Positions 9,191-13,271 of a DNA stretch of 13,271 bases are shown here, piece after piece. A model generated the notes under the pieces. It did no database searches, was not told the DNA's origin, and saw only the letters and a list, made by a program, of their open reading frames with translations. The position numbers were made by a program, and so were the translations under genes. Position 1 is the first letter of the stretch, and every line of letters begins with the position of its first letter. The stretch is from contig LSSN01003496.1 in NCBI GenBank assembly GCA_001970855.1, forward strand, positions 1-13,271. The letters are read 5' to 3'. Source of the stretch: Smittium culicis. Lineage: Eukaryota; Kickxellomycota; Harpellomycetes; Harpellales; Legeriomycetaceae.

Positions 9191-9255
9191 TTTTAAATCT
9201 TTTTTAGCTTAATATTCTACCTTTAAAGTATAATAATAATCGATCTCGCAATATG

Positions 9256-9970
9256 AACTTGATTGATTCTTACTATGAATTTTCATACCCAGTTTTACCT
9301 TAGAACTCTTTCTAGATATACATTTCTTTTCATGATATTCATTTGTGGAGTGCTGAAAAGCAAACCCTAAACAGCTTATATATATACATTGTTTTAATAT
9401 TTTTAACTGAACATTTTTGAAAGTATCTGTAAAAAAATATAGTTCAAAAAGTAATTAATAATACCTTATGAATGAAATAGGTGAAGCGAAAAAGAAATTT
9501 AGTTATGAAATATAATTTTTGGTGTTATCAGCAACTAAGAACATTTTAGAATAACTATTTTTTATTTATTACACGGGAAATCCTAAATCATTACAATTAA
9601 CTTAGCATTAAATCCGCCTATTAATAGCGCCAAAACCTATTGGCTCCGAGAACCATGGATACTTTAAGCATCTTTAAATATTATTGGATAGCTATTCAAA
9701 TTTTATTTTTGTAGCTTAAATTCATTTTATTATTTTTTTTTAGAAATACTCGACTACTAATCAATATTTTCTTTGTTTATAAAAGCTCTTTAAAGCTAAC
9801 TTCTCTATAACCTCGGAATAATTAAATGAGCGCAGCACACTTCACAAATCACATTCCATTTAATATAATTACATCCTGGCAACAAAATATAATCAACATA
9901 TTCAACAATACTTTATTATACAAAACTTATATCTGCCCTTACCCCCTCTCGCTAAATTTAATTAGAAAAC
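9256..9970. other. AT-rich intergenic region between transposon zone and first host gene
   Basis: No open frame, RNA gene or clear transposon homology is visible. Weak similarity to the younger element's inner right repeat may continue just past 9255 (a TTTCATACCCAGTTTTACC stretch near 9280), but I could not extend it convincingly. The last 200 bases probably hold the promoter of the gene at 9971. Confidence 0.65.
9778..9955 (+). promoter_or_regulatory. Possible promoter of the 9971 gene (TATA-like box plus pyrimidine-rich block)
   Basis: TATAAAAG at 9778-9785 lies about 190 bases upstream of the ATG, and a C/T-rich block with CCCTTACCCCCTCTCGC (about 9937-9953) lies shortly before it. A pyrimidine-rich stretch just upstream of the start codon is common in fungal promoters. 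No transcription start can be assigned. Confidence 0.3.
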
Positions 9971-10534
9971 ATGAACGATTACGATAAAGAAAATATAAAT
10001 GAAAGCATTAAAATTCCTAAATTAAATTCAAAAAAAACTATATCTTCCGCTTTATCGCCGATAAATAGAGAGGTCATTAACAAAGAGCTATTCGAACTCA
10101 AATCTGCAGACATAAAGGAATTAAGGATTGATGAGATTAATAGTTTAAGCCCTTCGGCCTTAAATAACTTAAAGTCTTTCTATCTAGATAAAGAAAATCA
10201 AATACTATTCCAAAAAATCAGACCTTTCAATCGTGACCTCGAGTTAGAAAAACAAGTTCATTACTATCATAAATTAAATCCATCTTCAGACTCTTTTACT
10301 CTTCCTTCTGAATCTAGAATAGGATCTACCATTTTAGATATTCAAAACTCGCTAGAAATAAAAAATTGTGATACTCAGTGTGTTTCTAGTATACTGTCGA
10401 TATACTGTGGGAAAACATCAGATCCTGATGGCCAATCCCCCAAAAATGGATTTATTGACGAGAATGATTCTCCTTTTATCAAAACTCTTCATGAATTGGG
10501 AGATATCGAGTTTATAAACTATTCCTCAAAATAG
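9971..10534 (+). CDS. Hypothetical 187-residue protein with two KEN motifs
   Basis: This single open frame starts at an ATG with A at -3 and ends at TAG 10532-10534. I do not recognise the family. The protein is polar and rich in asparagine, serine, lysine and glutamate. It starts with a probably disordered segment, then has a likely helical stretch at residues 35-100. There is no signal peptide or membrane segment. KEN occurs at residues 6-8 (DKENIN) and 74-76 (DKENQIL), and serine-proline pairs occur at 29-30, 60-61 and 156-157. KEN boxes are degrons of the anaphase-promoting complex, and SP pairs can be kinase sites, so a cell-cycle role is conceivable. No canonical RxxL destruction box is seen, and KEN arises easily in such compositions. 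It stands alone, convergent with the dynein gene. Confidence 0.65.
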   Translation: MNDYDKENINESIKIPKLNSKKTISSALSPINREVINKELFELKSADIKELRIDEINSLSPSALNNLKSFYLDKENQILFQKIRPFNRDLELEKQVHYYHKLNPSSDSFTLPSESRIGSTILDIQNSLEIKNCDTQCVSSILSIYCGKTSDPDGQSPKNGFIDENDSPFIKTLHELGDIEFINYSSK

Positions 10535-10825
10535 AATATACTTGCATAAAAACCAATCAATTCCTCCTCCCCGCCGAAGTAAAAACTTCATGAAACAACG
10601 AAAAAGAAATCAATTCCAACCCTAAATATCACACACGACACATAGATGCATACTTTAATTTTTTTTATCAAATTGAAAGAGAACTATAATGAATTGCTAA
10701 TTTATTTGAATAAACAAAGTGAAATAAACTGGAAAAAAGATAGATTGAATGGGATGGGATGGGATGAAACGGATAAAATAATTCAAATGGAAAAAGTCGA
10801 AACGTGGTAACAGAAAATAGAGTTG
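10535..10825. terminator. Convergent intergenic region with candidate polyadenylation signals
   Basis: This 291-bp gap separates two convergent genes and must hold both 3' ends. On the plus strand AATAAA occurs at 10709-10714 and 10723-10728. On the minus strand AATAAA occurs at 10706-10701, about 120 nt past the dynein stop codon. Transcripts using these signals would overlap slightly. No gene is seen in the gap. Confidence 0.4.
10749..10765. repeat. Short ATGGG tandem repeat
   Basis: Three perfect ATGGG units and a partial fourth lie within the convergent intergenic region. This is minor simple-sequence DNA with no evident function. Confidence 0.8.
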
Positions 10826-13094
10826 CTAGTTTGTAGTTAGAAAATTTATAGTTTTGGAGAATTTGTTGTAATCATCTTGTTTTGGTGCTGCAAATTCGCC
10901 CATATCATATATAGAAGTAAATCCATTTACAGAACTTGCTGCTAAAAATTTGCCAGTCTTATTGAACGATATCTTACTCAAAGCCGAACCGTCATTAACG
11001 GTCTCAGAAACAATAGGAACCTATATTTTATTTTAGTAAAACCATATTTTAAAATAAATTATTAAATTGAATATAGATTGTAATTTATATATTAAAATTA
11101 CCTGTGTGTCTTCATTAAAGTTAAAAATGCTTAGCTTTCCTGATCCATCCGCAGTAGCTAAAACTGCTGGATGAGCTGGTGACCATTTTATATCATTTAC
11201 ATAGTCGTCAAAAGTATCAAGAGTATGGATAGGCATTATTGCGCTGACTTTGGAGCTTGTTACTGATGATCCATTATCTAGATTATTGTTGAGGATCAAG
11301 CTAGGATTAGCAGCTTTTAATACAGATTTTGGCCTCCAAATTTTACATGTGTAGTCAAATGATGATGTTGCAATAACATCTGTAAAGTCAACCGGTCCAT
11401 ATAATGGGTGTACATGTAGCCCTGAAACCACAGTACTATGACCTCTGTAAATATCCGATGAAACTAGCCCTGCTTTAGTTCCTGCACGATCATATCTATT
11501 AGCCGAAAACACGTCACCTTCTTGAGTGCCTAAATAAAAGGCTGATGTTTCATTATCTGCGAAATCAAAGCAAGTAACTCCGACCTCATCAGTTCTGCTA
11601 TGATTTGGGTTTGTCAAATAAATAGTTTCAATGGGTTGGGCAAGCATATCCAATTGCCAAGAGCAAAATTGGCCATCAGTAGAGCAACTTACGAGCTGGT
11701 GGGCGTTTTTGGTTCCTACTAATTTTAAAGAGTAAACAGGCTGGGTATGGCCATGGGCACCAGGCAACGTTTTAAGTACAGGGAATAATTTTGTACGAGT
11801 ATCCCAGACCATTATTTGTCCTGAATAAGTACTTCCAATAACCATATTGTGGTCAAACTCGTTAAATGTTATTTTAAGAACATCGGATGGGGAGTAGAAT
11901 GTATATTCTGGTCGGCTTTTTAGGTTTACATTCCAAATCGCAACTATGCCGTCAGAGTCATTGGGTGCAAGTATATTTCTGTTATAGCTAGTAGCTACAA
12001 GCTCAACAAACTATGAAAACAGAGAAAAACAAATTAATTAAAATATTAACTAATTTTAAAACAATAAACTGAATGAAAATACTAATTAGTTTTAAAGCAA
12101 TAAAATAAAGTAAAATAAAAAACCTTTGAGGACCAAGAGATATCAGTGACTGAGCGATTTTGGAAAATATTATCTGGCTTGATAATATGTATTGGTTTAA
12201 TTGAGAGCCCAAGAGTTGTGTCCCTGAGAATAAAATATAGGATAAGAGCGAAAATGATTAAAGCAAAAAAAAAAGATGTAGCTAAAAGAGTATATCTAAT
12301 GATTAAAAAATTATTAATAACTACAAGTTGTCAGCGGCTGAGGAAGAGTAGTCAACGGTGAAATCGTAGTCTTCGTCGAGAGCTCTTTCGATGAGCTTAG
12401 AACTTTTTTCAAAAAAGTCGATAAACTTTTTGTTAGATAGAACAACGCTTTGTTCATTTTCATTTAGAATTAAGATTTTTTCGTCGGACTCCTTTTGGGC
12501 TTGGAGCAATTTTTGTCTTTCAGCTTCTTCTTCGATCCGTTTTTTATTTTCAGCTTCGATAGCTTCGGTAATTTTTGCTTGGACCTGCTGTTGAGTCAAA
12601 AGATTTTCGTTTTTCTGAAGCTCAAGAATCTCTTGTTCAGTTGGCTCGGTTGATACCTGAACATTCTTATTGTATACAACCTTTTCTTTTGGGGGAAGAT
12701 CAAGAACGATTGTTGTAAAAGATTTTAAAGTCGGTGGTTTTGATTGTATGCTTTCAGAAATCCTGGAGCTAGGTAGAAAAGATGAAAATTGAGAGGACGG
12801 AGAATTTGGGGGAAATTGAGAGGGAGATTTTGAATCTGATGCATTTTTTTCAAAAGAGGGCACTTCTTCTGTCAATATGGGGCTTTTTATTGAGCTGGGA
12901 GCTGAAGGCTTTTCAGAGGATCTAGAGCCTATGAGGCTGTTAACTAGGGAATCTAGGTCGGATCTTGAATTTTCTTGAGTCGAAGCGGAGGAAGACTTAG
13001 CATTTATGAGAGCTAAACGCCTCTCTTCCCTGGCGCGCCTTAATTCGGCAAGCTTAGCCCTTTTCTTCTCGAGTTCGTCTCTCCTGTCGTCCAT
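10826..13094 (-). CDS. DYNC1I: Cytoplasmic dynein 1 intermediate chain (four exons)
   Basis: Exons on the minus strand are 13094-12325, 12223-12124, 12010-11102 and 11020-10826. Joined, they keep frame and encode 657 residues, typical for the family. The subunit links the dynein heavy chain to light chains and dynactin for minus-end microtubule transport. Residues 1-30 form a charged helix (DELEKKRAKLAELRRAREER), the family's dynactin p150 and NudE contact. PPKEKVVYNKNVQVST (about 134-149) resembles the light-chain-binding PPKE-VYTKQTQT motif. A glutamate-rich coiled segment spans 155-205. KFIDFFEKSSKLIERALDE (223-241) is the family signature before the propeller. WD40 strands follow in exons 2-4, such as GIVAIWNV, GQIMVWDTR, GQFCSWQLD, YTCKIWRP and GKLSIFNF, ending in SIYDMGEFAAP. 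The start has A at -3 and G at +4. No defects are seen. Confidence 0.96.
11021..11101 (-). other. Intron 3 of the dynein intermediate chain gene (81 nt)
   Basis: Donor GTAATT, acceptor AAATATAG, phase 0. A branch-site-like TTACTAAA lies shortly before the acceptor. The join NEDTQ to VPIVSETVNDGSALSKI fits the family's conserved region before the last WD40 strands. Confidence 0.92.
12011..12123 (-). other. Intron 2 of the dynein intermediate chain gene (113 nt)
   Basis: Donor GTTTTT, acceptor TTTTCATAG, phase 0. It joins DISWSSK to FVELVATSYN, matching the family's conserved DWSP...LLVASYN segment. The donor departs from GTAAGT-like forms, but no other GT nearby keeps this conserved join. Confidence 0.85.
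12224..12324 (-). other. Intron 1 of the dynein intermediate chain gene (101 nt)
   Basis: Donor GTAGTT, acceptor TTCTCAG, phase 2. The split codon TT plus G restores leucine and opens into DTTLGLSIKPIHI. The donor lies inside an in-frame TAG, so an unspliced transcript would terminate after residue 257, before the WD40 domain. Confidence 0.88.
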
Positions 13095-13271
13095 AGTACA
13101 AAGCTGGTGATCAAGACGTATCCGGATAAAATAAAGCGAGGGGGAATGAGGATTGAAAAGAGTTTTGTAATAGTATTAAAAGAAATGGCTCACAAATTAA
13201 ACTAAACAATATATCTTTAATTTCCCTTATTTTCCAATTGAACTAATCTACCAATATTTTAATATACTGCG
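13095..13271 (-). promoter_or_regulatory. Upstream region of the dynein intermediate chain gene, cut by the window edge
   Basis: These 177 bases precede the dynein ATG. I see no further coding sequence. A CCAAT pentamer at about 13233 (plus strand) could be a regulatory box, but it may be chance in AT-rich DNA. No TATA box is assigned. Confidence 0.35.

Larger units (their letters stand above)
1590..9255 (+). mobile_element. Older, strongly decayed DIRS-like retrotransposon, split by a younger one
   Basis: The DNA on both sides of the younger element is a second, much older member of the same family in the same orientation. Stop-ridden peptides collinear with the younger copy appear in order: gag (1590-2390), 5' RT (2470-2890), then after the interruption 3' RT, RNase H and methyltransferase-like region (7150-8110) and recombinase (8190-9190). 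Homology continues into the post-recombinase leader to about 9255, where CTTAATAT and AATCGATCTC resemble the younger copy's 6871-6926. Terminal repeats are not recognisable, so both outer limits are approximate. About 240 bp of RT, including the YxDD region, is missing at the join. Confidence 0.9.

Noticed and set aside
12003..12212. Minus-strand hydrophobic open frame resembling a small membrane protein
   Set aside because: It covers exon 2 and intron 2 of the dynein gene in another frame. Its hydrophobicity comes from the T-rich intron.

Overview
The window looks like one end of a chromosome or contig from an AT-rich, intron-bearing, early-diverging fungus. The lineage is my inference. It rests on very AT-rich intergenic DNA, short introns of 81-113 nt, a cytoplasmic dynein intermediate chain gene, and DIRS-type (tyrosine-recombinase) retrotransposons of a kind I associate with zygomycete-grade fungi. 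The organism is not identified.

Layout. Positions 1-156 are 26 perfect copies of the hexamer CTAATA, starting at base 1 and oriented as the C-strand of a left chromosome end, so this is a candidate telomere. Positions 157-1589 are AT-rich subtelomeric DNA without recognisable genes. Positions 1590 to about 9255 are almost entirely transposon, in two nested layers. The younger DIRS-like element (2891-7149, about 4.26 kb) has long inverted terminal repeats and the order gag, reverse transcriptase, RNase H, methyltransferase-like domain, tyrosine recombinase. It sits inside the reverse transcriptase gene of an older, far more decayed element of the same family and orientation. The older copy's gag and 5' RT lie at 1590-2890, and its 3' RT, RNase H, methyltransferase-like region and recombinase resume at 7150 and run to about 9255. 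Both copies are dead: the younger has at least four frameshifts and about ten in-frame stops, and the older is recognisable only by patchwork translation.

Beyond the transposons lie a gene-free AT-rich stretch (9256-9970) and two convergent host genes. The first (9971-10534, plus strand) encodes a 187-residue protein of unknown function with two KEN motifs. The second (10826-13094, minus strand) is a four-exon gene for the cytoplasmic dynein intermediate chain. Its three introns can be placed exactly, and the spliced product is 657 residues, with the dynactin-binding N-terminal helix, a light-chain-binding motif and a WD40 propeller. The last 177 bases are its upstream region.

The most notable points are the self-nested DIRS insertion, the possible single-G telomere repeat, and the short KEN-motif protein. 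I found no RNA genes, CRISPR arrays or bacterial-type operons.
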